Under the pieces are notes generated by a model that saw only the letters and a list, made by a program, of their open reading frames with translations, was not told the DNA's origin and did not search any database. Positions 9,822 through 18,341 of a stretch of 64,000 bases of DNA are shown here, in pieces. The position numbers were made by a program, and so were the translations under genes. The stretch covers positions 124,001 through 188,000 of the forward strand of contig JAISJP010000023.1 in assembly GCA_031261455.1 (NCBI GenBank), read 5' to 3'. Origin of the DNA: Propionibacteriaceae bacterium. Its GTDB lineage: Bacteria > Actinomycetota > Actinomycetes > Propionibacteriales > Propionibacteriaceae. Each line of letters starts with the position of its first letter. The first letter of the stretch is position 1.

Positions 9822-10993
9822 GCGCAGAAATAATCGGCCCACTGGTGTTGGGCGCTTATGCCAACGGGGGACGGTGTGTCGTCCGTCACGAAGGCAGAGT
9901 GGTCTTCGTGCGGCTCGGTCTGCCGGGCGAAACCGTGCTGGCTAGGGTAGATGACGATTCTCATGCGGGTTACTGGTTCGCAACTTGTGTTGAGGTTTTG
10001 GAGGCGTCGCCGCACCGTGTTACGCCAGCTTGCCCTGTGGCGGCCACCTGTGGGGGGTGTGACTTCCAGCACGCTGCCTTGGAGTATCAGCGCGAGTTGA
10101 AGGCCCAGGCGGTGAGTGACCAGTTGGCGAAGGTGGGCTGCGCCCTCAGCGAGCCGCTTGTCGCCCTGCCGTTGCGCAAGGACGAGATCGGGTTCGGGTG
10201 GCGCACTCGTATGGACTACACCTGTCGCGACGGAAAAATGGGGTTGACGGGCACTCGTTCACACCGCATGGTGCCGCTGCCCGCTGACGGTTGTCTCATC
10301 GCCCATCCTGACGGACGCGCCGCCGCCAGTGCGTTGGCAAAACGTGGAGCACGCGGTGCCGCGAACTGGCGTGTGGTGGTCTCTTCCGAGTCTGAGGTTC
10401 GGGTGGCCGACGAGCGAGACAAAACGGCCATGCGGGAGCCAGTTCACGAGTGGGTTGGTCGCCGTCAGTTTGCTGTGCAGACGGGCGGGTTCTGGCAGGT
10501 TCATCCCAGCGCGGCAGGCACGTTCACCGATGTGGTGTTGGAGTATCTGGAGCCCAAATCCGGCGAAAAGGCCATTGATCTTTACTGTGGCGTCGGGCTT
10601 TTTGCCGGGGCGCTCGTTGATGCTGGCTGTGACGTGACTGGCGTCGAGGGGGACAAGGGAGCCGTCGCCTTGGCAAAGCGCAACGTGCCTCAAGCCCGCT
10701 TTGTTGCCGCTGAGCTCCCCACAAAGGTGCCTCTGGCCCAGTTGTCTGCGGATGTGGACCTCGTGGTGCTCGACCCTCCTCGTGCGGGCGCAAAGGGCAT
10801 GGTTGCCGCAATTGTGGGGGTGCATCCTCGCGCTATCGCGTACGTCTCCTGTGATCCGGCGACTCTTGCTCGGGACTTGGCCGACTTTGCCACCTGCGGC
10901 TATGCAGTAACCGAGGCACGGGTTTTCGATGCTTTTCCCATGACCCACCACGTCGAGACGCTCGTCAAACTGGTTCCTAACGCTCGCTCGTAG
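9818..10993 (+). CDS. Class I SAM-dependent RNA methyltransferase (RlmD/TrmA-type, TRAM domain)
   Basis: Probable 5-methyluridine RNA methyltransferase of 391 residues. It has an N-terminal TRAM-like OB fold, then iron-sulfur cysteines (C72, C78, C81 in CPVAATCGGC, plus a Cys in DGCLIAHP), a SAM-binding loop (LYCGVGLFAG), the DPPRAG motif, and the catalytic cysteine in YVSCDPATLARDL. Whether the target is tRNA U54 or 23S rRNA cannot be decided here. The GTG start overlaps the DUF3710 stop (GTGA), indicating translational coupling. It is followed 48 bases later by dxs. Confidence 0.9.
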   Translation: MSAEIIGPLVLGAYANGGRCVVRHEGRVVFVRLGLPGETVLARVDDDSHAGYWFATCVEVLEASPHRVTPACPVAATCGGCDFQHAALEYQRELKAQAVSDQLAKVGCALSEPLVALPLRKDEIGFGWRTRMDYTCRDGKMGLTGTRSHRMVPLPADGCLIAHPDGRAAASALAKRGARGAANWRVVVSSESEVRVADERDKTAMREPVHEWVGRRQFAVQTGGFWQVHPSAAGTFTDVVLEYLEPKSGEKAIDLYCGVGLFAGALVDAGCDVTGVEGDKGAVALAKRNVPQARFVAAELPTKVPLAQLSADVDLVVLDPPRAGAKGMVAAIVGVHPRAIAYVSCDPATLARDLADFATCGYAVTEARVFDAFPMTHHVETLVKLVPNARS

Positions 10994-11041
10994 CGATTGT
11001 TTGAGGTGCCGTTACCCCCAAGCCTGCAATATGATTGGAGG

Positions 11042-12928
11042 ATGTCGTTGTTAGACGCGGAGGTTCCCCTTAGTCCCGAGGTGCTGCGTTCGCTGTCCCT
11101 TGCGCAACTGAAGGCTCTTGCCAGCGACGTTCGCCACTTCCTCATTGCCAACGTCTCGCGTACGGGCGGACACCTCGGCCCTAACCTAGGTGTCGTGGAG
11201 TTGAGCATCGCGCTACACCGCGTGTTTGACTCGCCGCACGACCCCATCATCTTCGACACCGGCCATCAGGCCTACGTTCACAAGATTCTCACGGGCCGTG
11301 CCGATCAGTTCTCCACGCTGCGCCAAGAGGACGGGCTCTCCGGCTACCCATCGCGTGCCGAGAGCGAGCACGACTGGGTTGAGAACTCGCATGCTTCCAC
11401 GTCGCTGTCGTGGGCAGAGGGCATGGCCAAGGGCTTCAGGTTACAAGGTGAGACCGACCGCACGGTGGTTGCCGTCATCGGAGACGGCGCGCTGACCGGC
11501 GGCATGGCTTGGGAGGCGTTGAACAACATCGCCGTCGAAGAGAATCTCAGGCTGGTCATCGTCGTCAACGACAACGGGCGCTCCTACGCGGAGACGGTGG
11601 GCGGATTGAGCCGCCAGTTGGCCGGATTGCGCACCGATCCGAGCTACGTCAAGGCGTCCAACAGACTGAGCAAAGTGGTGGCCAACACTCCCATTATCGG
11701 ACGCACCCTCGTCGAGTTCTTCCATGCGGTGCGCAACGGCGCGAAGAGTCTGCTGGTGCCGCAAGTGATGTTCTCGGACTTGCGCATCAAGTACATTGGC
11801 CCCTTTGATGGTCACGACATTGCGGAGACCGAACGCGCCCTTGAGCAGGCGAAACGCTTTGGTGGACCGGTGATCGTACACGTCATCACCCGTAAAGGGG
11901 CCGGATTCCGTGCTGCGGAACGCAACGAAGATCGTTTCCACGCCATTGGAGCGATCGATGAGCACACTGGCGAGCCGCTGCAAACCAACAGAGAAGTCGG
12001 CCAGACATGGACGGACGCTTTTGCTGCCGAGCTAGTGGAGATTGGTGCAGAACATCCTGAGGTGGTGGCGCTCACCGCCGCCATGCTGCAACCCACGGGG
12101 CTCGGCCCCTTCGCACGCGCCTATCCAAAGCGAGTCTTCGATGTTGGCATCGCCGAACAGCACGCAGTAGTCTCCGCCGCGGGCATGGCAACCGCCGGGC
12201 TTCACCCAGTTTTCGCCGTATACTCCACCTTCCTGAACCGGGCGTTCGATCAACTGCTGATGGACGTTGCCCTTCACAGACTGGGCGTCACGTTCGTGCT
12301 TGACCGGGCGGGAATCACCGGTCCTGACGGAGCCACCCACCACGGCATGTGGGACGTGTCCCTAGCCGCGATTGTGCCTGGATTACGCTTGGCCGCGCCT
12401 CGCGATGGCAGACGCCTAAGAGAGGCGCTGCGCGAGGCCATCAGCGTAAATGACCGTCCCACCCTGATTCGCTACTCCAAAAATCGCGTGCCGGACGACA
12501 TCGAGCCAGTCGAGGAACTCGGTCAGTTTGACGTGCTGGCCGTTGGCACAAAACGTGACGTGCTCATCATCGCGTACGGCGAGATGGTAGGCACTGCCCT
12601 AGCGGTCGCCAAGGCTCTAGCTGAGCAGGGGATTCAGGCAACGGTTGTTGACCCGGTGTGGGCCATTCCCGTCTCCACCGAGTTGGTTGACCTGACCGCG
12701 GGCTTTTCGCTTGTGGTCAGTGTTGAGGACAATCTGGTCAACGGAGGCCTCGGATCGCAGCTCGAGCTGGCGATGGACGCCGCAGGCATCGAGGTGCCGA
12801 CAAGGCAGTTTGGTGTTCCCAAGCAGTTTATCGCTGCCGGAACCAGAGATCAGGTGCTACAACGTCTGGGGCTGACCCCCGAGGCCATCACCGAGAGCGT
12901 GCAGAGCACTTTTTCAAAGTTAGCCTAG
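11042..12928 (+). CDS. dxs: 1-deoxy-D-xylulose-5-phosphate synthase
   Basis: Thiamine-diphosphate enzyme that condenses pyruvate and glyceraldehyde 3-phosphate in the first step of the MEP isoprenoid pathway; 629 residues. Visible motifs are FDTGHQAYVHKIL, the ThDP-binding GDGALTGGM...NDNGRSY block, and the transketolase pyrimidine domain with DRAGITGPDGATHHG. ATG 11042 matches the usual MSLL start, although GGAGG abuts it with no spacing; TTG 11048 would have ideal spacing. The stop codon lies inside a 16-bp perfect palindrome. The gene is convergent with rnd. Confidence 0.96.
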   Translation: MSLLDAEVPLSPEVLRSLSLAQLKALASDVRHFLIANVSRTGGHLGPNLGVVELSIALHRVFDSPHDPIIFDTGHQAYVHKILTGRADQFSTLRQEDGLSGYPSRAESEHDWVENSHASTSLSWAEGMAKGFRLQGETDRTVVAVIGDGALTGGMAWEALNNIAVEENLRLVIVVNDNGRSYAETVGGLSRQLAGLRTDPSYVKASNRLSKVVANTPIIGRTLVEFFHAVRNGAKSLLVPQVMFSDLRIKYIGPFDGHDIAETERALEQAKRFGGPVIVHVITRKGAGFRAAERNEDRFHAIGAIDEHTGEPLQTNREVGQTWTDAFAAELVEIGAEHPEVVALTAAMLQPTGLGPFARAYPKRVFDVGIAEQHAVVSAAGMATAGLHPVFAVYSTFLNRAFDQLLMDVALHRLGVTFVLDRAGITGPDGATHHGMWDVSLAAIVPGLRLAAPRDGRRLREALREAISVNDRPTLIRYSKNRVPDDIEPVEELGQFDVLAVGTKRDVLIIAYGEMVGTALAVAKALAEQGIQATVVDPVWAIPVSTELVDLTAGFSLVVSVEDNLVNGGLGSQLELAMDAAGIEVPTRQFGVPKQFIAAGTRDQVLQRLGLTPEAITESVQSTFSKLA

Positions 12929-12939
12929 GCTAACAATTG
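12916..12939. repeat. Palindromic repeat, copy 1 (overlaps dxs stop)
   Basis: A 24-base element with the perfect 16-bp palindrome GTTAGCCTAGGCTAAC at 12919-12934, flanked by AAA and AATTG. The dxs stop codon TAG (12926-12928) is at the centre of the palindrome. An almost identical copy lies 72 bases downstream. Confidence 0.9.
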
Positions 12940-12987
12940 ACGAGTCTGCCACGGTACGCCATCGCGCGACAGCTCGGGTGCGCTCGC

Positions 12988-13011
12988 AAAGTTAGCCTAG
13001 GTTAACAATTG
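12988..13011. repeat. Palindromic repeat, copy 2
   Basis: The second copy of the 24-base element matches copy 1 at all but one position (GGTTAAC instead of GGCTAAC). It lies in the convergent dxs-rnd gap and is not coding. The palindrome resembles bacterial dimeric-regulator operators, but neither flanking gene starts here. Confidence 0.88.
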
Positions 13012-13069
13012 CTCTGCGACGCGGATGTCAAGCGCGCGATCAGGCCGGAGCCCAGTGATCTTTGATGCG

Positions 13070-13107
13070 CCAGTGGATTTGTCGTGCTCCAGTGGATTTG
13101 TCGTGCG
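13070..13107. repeat. 19-bp tandem duplication between dxs and rnd
   Basis: Two adjacent copies of CCAGTGGATTTGTCGTGC (13070-13088 and 13089-13107, including one unit-end base that differs) lie seven bases before the rnd stop. No role is evident. Confidence 0.88.
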
Positions 13108-13113
13108 GCTGGG

Positions 13114-14490
13114 CTACAGCGCAGCGAACGCATGAGCTAAGACTGGGGCAACCAGTTCGCACTGCCACTTTCTAGCCCCAAGGCCACTCAGCGCGAACTC
13201 TATCGTCTTGGAGTCCAACTGTGCGGGGGCGTCCCAACAGAGGGCGCGCAGGGTTGCCGGGCTGAGCAGGTTCTCGCCGGGCAACACTAGGTCTTCCGCC
13301 AGTGAGACGACTCGCGGCTTTGCGGCTAGCAGTCGGGCATACGCCTGCGGATTCGTCTTCTCCCAGTTTCTGGGGTCAGGTGGCCCAATGCGGGGTGCGC
13401 GCATGGGTGGCATCTGTTTCTCGTTGAGTGTGGCGGCACGCGCTACGGCGTCCTGCCAGTCGCGCAGAAATACTCGGCTGCGCTGTGCGCGGAACTCGGC
13501 CAGAGAGCGCACATCGCCCGCAGAGGGCGCCTTGCCGTTGTTTGCCAGCAGGGCGATAGCCGTCAGCGCATGGTCGGGCACAATACGTCCCGGCCAGCGG
13601 TCTAGGTCCTCAGCGATCTGGTCACGGGTGGTCCATAGCTCGCGCAGGATTGCCAGCCCAAGGCGGGTGCGTATCTGGTTTGACCCAGTGAGGCGTCTGA
13701 ACCTGTCAGGGCGCTCCTCAGGTGGCTCAAGATGACGCTCAACAATGTAAGCGAACTCTTGGGCCGCCCACTCGTCTTTGCCGACACTGGCTAGCTCTGT
13801 GGCGAGCTTGTCGCGCAGTTCTATCAGCAACTCCACGTCAAGCGCGGCGTATGCGGTCCATGATTCGGGGAGGGGACGCTGTGACCAGTCGGCCACCGAG
13901 TGTTCTTTCAGCAGACTGAGGCCGAAGTAGTGCTCAATCATCGTCCCTAAGGACACACGCCGTAAGCCCAGCAGACGTCCGGCCAACTCGGTGTCAAATA
14001 GTCTTGTGGGACGAAGACCCACCTCGCACATACAGGGCAGATCTTGCGAGGCTGCATGCAGGATCCACTCGCGCTCACGTGCGGCGGTGCCAAAGGCGCT
14101 CAGGTCGGCGAGTTCGCGGCCATTCTGGAAAGCGATGGGGTCGATAAGGCAGGTGAGCGTCTCCGGGCTGCGCAGCTGGATTAGATACGCGCGATTGGAG
14201 TAACGGTAGGTGGCAGCCCGCTCAGTGTCGAACGCGATTGGTCCTGTTCCGCGCGCAAGTGCAGCTTGAGTCTTGGCGAGTGCAGGCCAGGTGTCGGTCA
14301 GCGCGGGAAGGCCATCAGCCGGGACCGAGAGCACGGGATACTGCGGAGTATCGTCTGCGGGTTTCTCTTGGTCGTCGCGCTGGAGAGTGGACCCTGCGAC
14401 TTCGCGCAGGGTGACGGAGGTGTCGTCCGCTGGTGTCTCTTCATCGTCTCGCCGGGGTTCATCAAGCAGGTCAGTGTCGCTATCGCTCAT
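13114..14490 (-). CDS. rnd: Ribonuclease D
   Basis: 3'-5' exoribonuclease of the DEDDy family acting on tRNA and other stable RNA ends; 458 residues. The exonuclease domain shows IAFDTERA (motif I), the LHAASQDLP region, DTELAGRLLG (motif II), and YAALDVELLIELRD (motif III with Tyr-Asp). An HRDC domain follows in the C-terminal half. The acidic N-terminus (MSDSDTDLLDEPRRDDEET) is natively disordered in appearance. ATG 14490 is preferred over the much longer open frame because it overlaps the DUF3000 stop (ATGA), indicating coupled translation. Confidence 0.93.
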   Translation of the reverse strand: MSDSDTDLLDEPRRDDEETPADDTSVTLREVAGSTLQRDDQEKPADDTPQYPVLSVPADGLPALTDTWPALAKTQAALARGTGPIAFDTERAATYRYSNRAYLIQLRSPETLTCLIDPIAFQNGRELADLSAFGTAAREREWILHAASQDLPCMCEVGLRPTRLFDTELAGRLLGLRRVSLGTMIEHYFGLSLLKEHSVADWSQRPLPESWTAYAALDVELLIELRDKLATELASVGKDEWAAQEFAYIVERHLEPPEERPDRFRRLTGSNQIRTRLGLAILRELWTTRDQIAEDLDRWPGRIVPDHALTAIALLANNGKAPSAGDVRSLAEFRAQRSRVFLRDWQDAVARAATLNEKQMPPMRAPRIGPPDPRNWEKTNPQAYARLLAAKPRVVSLAEDLVLPGENLLSPATLRALCWDAPAQLDSKTIEFALSGLGARKWQCELVAPVLAHAFAAL

Positions 14491-15059
14491 TGCAGCCTCG
14501 TTCCCGCAGATGGGCCGGTGAGGGCGTGCGGTGCTCCGGCGGCCAACAACAGCAACTCTTCCCACGCGCGCAGGTGCGCCTCGATGTCTAGTTCGCCGCG
14601 AATCAGTGGCGTCCATGAGGCGCGCAACTCGATCTCGCAGGTGAACTCGTGCGATTTGCAGCCAAATCCACGTCCAGTAATGGTGGTGACCGTCCCTGAC
14701 GGCTCGGTGTACTCGGCCTGACAACTGTCCAGGGCTTCGGTGAGCCAAGACCAGCCCACCTCCAGCAACAGTGGATCGTTGGCCGTCTCAGAGTCCACTG
14801 GGGCGTTGACGTAGGCTACGCAACGAAACGCGCCCGACCAAGCCTCAGGTTCGGCAGGGTCATGGAGGACGAGCAGACGGGCGCTCAGGTCGGGGGAGTA
14901 GCGTTCGTCAACATCGGCTTCAAGGGTGAACGCGAACGGGGCGAGTTGGGTCGGGCCAGGGTAGATGCGGGCCTGAATGCCGTGCTCCCACTCAAATGCG
15001 GAAACAACTTCAAAGGTACGGGTGAACAACGAGTCATCCGGATTATTAGCTGTTCGCAC
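14487..15059 (-). CDS. DUF3000 domain protein
   Basis: Conserved actinobacterial protein of 190 residues, function unknown, typically encoded immediately upstream of ribonuclease D, as here. The family hallmarks seen are the QLAPFAFTLEADV segment and the TGRGFGCKSHEFTCEIELRA block near residue 130. There are no membrane segments. The GTG start at 15059 has only weak Shine-Dalgarno pairing. The stop overlaps the rnd start, so the two form an operon. Confidence 0.88.
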   Translation of the reverse strand: MRTANNPDDSLFTRTFEVVSAFEWEHGIQARIYPGPTQLAPFAFTLEADVDERYSPDLSARLLVLHDPAEPEAWSGAFRCVAYVNAPVDSETANDPLLLEVGWSWLTEALDSCQAEYTEPSGTVTTITGRGFGCKSHEFTCEIELRASWTPLIRGELDIEAHLRAWEELLLLAAGAPHALTGPSAGTRLQ

Positions 15060-15184
15060 GCCTTTAGGGTAGTCGCGTAGGGGCTTTGAGCGTGACTGGC
15101 GCGCCGGGGAGTGTGCTCCTTGGGTTGTTGCGAAGGATGCTTTGGGCAGCTCACGGGTCGTACGGCGAGTGCCTACGTCTCCGG

Positions 15185-16012
15185 CTATGATGACGGCTGC
15201 TCTACGTGCTCGCTGGTGGTCGCTGGGGCGGTGACTTCTGGGACTTCCCGCTCGCGAGGTGCAGCGTCCACCTCTTCAAGCAGGTCTAGCGCAGCAACAG
15301 CGTAACGGGCCATGATGACATCCATCAGACGTTCGTCAGTTGAGATCGGTGCTCCGACGGCCAGTGCGCCGCTGCGCAGCGCCATCTCTGCCATGGACCG
15401 GTAGGCGTCGTTGGCGGCCAGATAGAACGAGCCGACCACGATGGCACGTCGTCCCTGAGCGCGCAGCGCGGCGATGGCTTGGGCCACGTTGAGTCCGGTG
15501 CCGTCAGCGAGGGCAACCTGAGCGGGAAGTCGATGATGGTTGTGCCACTGTCGGGCGCGTCTAGCCAGCAGGGCGTTACCACGCGCGTCACCACTTTCGG
15601 GCGCAGCGAGCACCACCGCGTCAACCTCGCGCACTCCGGCGGCGCTGAGTGCCTGACGGATCTTGGAATCCAGTGCGGCGAGCAGTTCGCCCGCAGGGCC
15701 GATGGGGTGGGAGAGCGCGATGTGCAGCGCGGGGAACGCGGCACGCAGACCGGCGAGGAGTTCTTGGACGCCCGCTTCGGGTTCTAGGGAACGCACGAGG
15801 TCGAGCGGCACGAACACGGCCTCGTTGATACCTGAGGTGGCAACTTCTTTGAGGATGACGTGGGCGGATTCGGGCATCTCACTAATGAAGACGAGATGCA
15901 CCTGAATACCGGGGCGAAGTACCTGCATCCGGGTGCGCAGGGCGTGCACAGTCTGCACAGAACGCTCATCCGAGAACGCACCGGCTAACAGGATTAGCGC
16001 AGGTGCCGTCAT
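15185..16012 (-). CDS. CbiX/sirohydrochlorin chelatase-like protein
   Basis: Two-domain protein of 275 residues resembling sirohydrochlorin cobalt/ferrochelatases: ALILLAGAFSDERS at the start of domain 1, and AIVVGSFYLAANDAYRSM in domain 2. The canonical metal-binding His at the start of domain 1 (usually HGS) appears replaced by AGA, so catalysis is uncertain. No sirohaem or cobalamin pathway genes flank it. It is transcribed in the same direction as DUF3000-rnd, 125 bases upstream. Best read as a CbiX-family protein of undetermined activity. Confidence 0.75.
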   Translation of the reverse strand: MTAPALILLAGAFSDERSVQTVHALRTRMQVLRPGIQVHLVFISEMPESAHVILKEVATSGINEAVFVPLDLVRSLEPEAGVQELLAGLRAAFPALHIALSHPIGPAGELLAALDSKIRQALSAAGVREVDAVVLAAPESGDARGNALLARRARQWHNHHRLPAQVALADGTGLNVAQAIAALRAQGRRAIVVGSFYLAANDAYRSMAEMALRSGALAVGAPISTDERLMDVIMARYAVAALDLLEEVDAAPREREVPEVTAPATTSEHVEQPSS

Positions 16013-16343
16013 ATCTTTCGTGTCCTTCCGTCAACCTGATAACCCAAGTTGGCGCCCAACTCGCAAGGAGGCACGCCCGAGCGTGTCTTACCTTAGGGAC
16101 GCATCTACTCTGCCGACTTTGTGCCCATTTGGCAAGCCCACTCTCATTTGGTGGACGGATTGTCCACATAGTGAGACGAAATCTTGAACGTACATGCCAT
16201 GGCAAGGTGTGGGCGCAGTTTGCGAGCGAGTAGCACGCACAGATTTGAGTCCAGTTGAGCGCTCAACGAAAGCCCGCCGACACCTGCGTTTGGCTTGTGA
16301 CGCATTTGTCTACTAAGCTTCTTAGCGCGCTCAGAAATGAGTT
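16013..16343. other. Intergenic region upstream of the tRNA cluster
   Basis: This 331-base stretch has no credible gene. It contains a short inverted repeat (GTGGAC at 16151-16156 with GTCCAC at 16162-16167). Promoters for the CbiX-like gene (leftward) and for the tRNA cluster (rightward) must lie here, but none is convincing by eye. Confidence 0.6.
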
Positions 16344-16417
16344 TGCGGACGTGGCTCAGTTGGTAGAGCATCACCTTGCCAAGGTGAGGGTCGCGGGTTC
16401 GAGTCCCGTCGTCCGCT
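16344..16417 (+). tRNA. tRNA-Gly (GCC)
   Basis: Full cloverleaf: acceptor GCGGACG pairs with CGTCCGC, the anticodon loop is TTGCCAA with anticodon GCC between TCACC and GGTGA, and the T arm is GCGGGTTCGAGTCCCGT. The 3' CCA is not encoded. It is the first of four tRNA genes in a row on this strand. Confidence 0.96.
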
Positions 16418-16536
16418 CGGAAAAGTCGTAAGGGCAGAACACTTGCCCTTTGGCTTACCAAATACACAGTGCTGAAGTCATCTTTAGCGCATGTCCTTGC
16501 TAACAGAACCCAATCTGCAAACAAGGGAACACACTC

Positions 16537-16607
16537 GGTGGAGTGGCCGAGAGGCGAGGCAACGGCCTGCAAAGCCGTGTACAGGGGTTCAAATCCCCTC
16601 TCCACCT
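16537..16607 (+). tRNA. tRNA-Cys (GCA)
   Basis: Acceptor GGTGGAG pairs with CTCCACC. The anticodon arm is ACGGC-CTGCAAA-GCCGT (anticodon GCA), and the T arm is AGGGGTTCAAATCCCCT. The discriminator base is T73, as expected for Cys. CCA is not encoded. Confidence 0.96.
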
Positions 16608-16679
16608 CTTGACGAGACACAAGAGGTGTAAGGCAAACGCCGAAACACTTTTCACGAGGCCTAGCGAAAGCTTGGCACC

Positions 16680-16751
16680 GGGCGGCTGGCGCAGTGGTAG
16701 CGCGCTTCCCTGACACGGAAGAGGTCACTGGTTCAAACCCAGTGTCGCCCA
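16680..16751 (+). tRNA. tRNA-Val (GAC)
   Basis: Acceptor GGGCGGC pairs with GTCGCCC (one G-U). The anticodon arm is CTTCC-CTGACAC-GGAAG (anticodon GAC), and the T arm is ACTGGTTCAAACCCAGT. It is very similar to the next tRNA gene, suggesting tandem duplication. Confidence 0.96.
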
Positions 16752-16811
16752 CGCAGAGGATGCGTCATATGCGATGACGCAAGCGTGAAGTTCGCAAACA
16801 TAACTAAACAG

Positions 16812-16883
16812 GGGCGATTGGCGCAGTGGTAGCGCGCTTCGTTCACACCGAAGAGGTCACTGGTTCGAACCCAGTATCGCCCA
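16812..16883 (+). tRNA. tRNA-Val (CAC)
   Basis: Acceptor GGGCGAT pairs with ATCGCCC. The anticodon arm is CTTCG-TTCACAC-CGAAG (anticodon CAC), and the T arm is ACTGGTTCGAACCCAGT. The D arm and T arm closely match the preceding Val-GAC gene. Confidence 0.95.
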
Positions 16884-17090
16884 CAAGCGGCCGCGGCGCG
16901 ACAGCGCCTCTCACTTCCCTGAGGTTGTTGCGCTCGCATCGCTAGCCCGCATGTGGCCCACAGCGAAAAATCGCAAGAATATCCTGCTACACTCGTCTGA
17001 CAAGCTGAGGACGCTAGCTTTTATCGACCTCGGTGGACTGGTCGCGCGCAAGCACCGCCGGTCTGGAACCAGTGAAAAAGGAAAATCCCC

Positions 17091-18263
17091 ATGAAAATGA
17101 AAAAGACACTTGCCTGTACGCTGGCCGCGACGCTCGCCTTTGCGCTCGCGGCGTGCAGCGAGGATGCGCCGACAACCACCGCTAGCAGCACCAGCGCTGC
17201 CGCTACGGCCATCAAGATTGGCGCCACCGGCCCGCTGACTGGCGGAGCAGCCATCTACGGCCAGGCAGCCCGCAACGGCGCTCAGATCGCCGTTGACGAG
17301 ATCAACGCCCTGGGCGGTATCCAACTTGAACTCAACTACCAGGACGACGAGCACGACGCTGAGAAGGCTGTCAACGCTTACAACACCCTGAAGGACTGGG
17401 GAATGCAGATCTCGCTCGGTTCCGTCACCAGCACCCCGGCCATCGCGACCGGCGCTGAGAACTTCACTGATCGCATCTTCGCCCTCACCCCGTCCGCTTC
17501 GTCGGTCGATGTGACCGCTGGCAAGGATAACGTCTTCCAGATGTGCTTCGCCGACCCGAACCAGGGTTCAGCTTCCGCGCAGTACATCGTCGACCAGAAG
17601 CTCGGCACCAAGGTCGCCGTCATCTACAAGAATGACGACGCTTACTCCACGGGCATCTTCAACACCTTCAAGACGACTGCCGAGACTCTCGGTCTTGAGA
17701 TCGTCTCGACAAGCACGTTCACTGAGGACAGCCAGCAGGACTTCTCCGTCCAGTTGGGCGATGCCAAGAGCAAGGGTGCGGATATCATCTTCCTGCCCAT
17801 CTACTACACTCCCGCTTCGTTGATCCTGCAGCAGGCAGCCTCCATCGACTACACTCCGAAGTTCTTCGGCGTTGACGGCATGGACGGCATCCTGACGCTT
17901 GAAGGCTTCAACACCGCGCTGGCTGAGGGCGTCATCCTGTTGACCCCGTTCAACGCTGACTCCACCGATGCCAAGACCGAGGCGTTCGTTGCCACGTATC
18001 AGTCCAAGTTCGGCGAGGTCCCCAACCAGTTCGCGGCTGACGGCTACGACTGCATCTACGCCATCTATCAGGCCATTCAGGCTGGAAACATCACCGTTGA
18101 CTTGAGCGCTGAGGCGATCAATGACATCCTCATTGCACAGTTCACCACGATGACCTTCAATGGAATCACGGGCACCGACGTGACGTGGGGCACCAACGGT
18201 CAGGTCTCCAAGGCTCCTAAGGGCATGATCATCAAGAACGGCGCTTACGCCGGTCTCGACTAA
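17091..18263 (+). CDS. livJ: Branched-chain amino acid-type ABC transporter substrate-binding lipoprotein
   Basis: Extracellular ligand receptor of an ABC importer, 390 residues, type I periplasmic-binding (LivJ/Peripla_BP_6) fold. The lipoprotein signal MKMKKTLACTLAATLAF... ends in the lipobox ALAAC with Cys22 as the anchor, followed by a Ser/Thr-rich linker. The start of the mature domain, IKIGATGPLTGGAAIYGQA, is typical of the family. The permease and ATPase genes follow downstream. A strong hairpin in the 78-base gap before the permease gene probably keeps this receptor at higher levels than the membrane parts. The substrate (Leu/Ile/Val versus urea, amides or other) is not settled by sequence. 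Confidence 0.92.
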   Translation: MKMKKTLACTLAATLAFALAACSEDAPTTTASSTSAAATAIKIGATGPLTGGAAIYGQAARNGAQIAVDEINALGGIQLELNYQDDEHDAEKAVNAYNTLKDWGMQISLGSVTSTPAIATGAENFTDRIFALTPSASSVDVTAGKDNVFQMCFADPNQGSASAQYIVDQKLGTKVAVIYKNDDAYSTGIFNTFKTTAETLGLEIVSTSTFTEDSQQDFSVQLGDAKSKGADIIFLPIYYTPASLILQQAASIDYTPKFFGVDGMDGILTLEGFNTALAEGVILLTPFNADSTDAKTEAFVATYQSKFGEVPNQFAADGYDCIYAIYQAIQAGNITVDLSAEAINDILIAQFTTMTFNGITGTDVTWGTNGQVSKAPKGMIIKNGAYAGLD

Positions 18264-18287
18264 CATCTGCACATTTTGAAAGCTTGA

Positions 18288-18318
18288 GGGAGGGCCGTCA
18301 CTTATCGACGGTCCTCCC
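18288..18318 (+). terminator. Intercistronic hairpin between receptor and permease genes
   Basis: GGGAGGGCCGTC (18288-18299) pairs with GACGGTCCTCCC (18307-18318): a 12-bp stem with one G-U and a 7-base loop. No U-run follows, so it is more likely a partial terminator or 3'-end stabiliser than a full terminator. Confidence 0.75.
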
Positions 18319-18341
18319 TGCAGCTTGTGAGGGACGAGTAA

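Noticed and set aside
11441..11983. A 180-codon antisense frame inside dxs
   Set aside because: Shadow of dxs codon usage with no ribosome binding site or family match.
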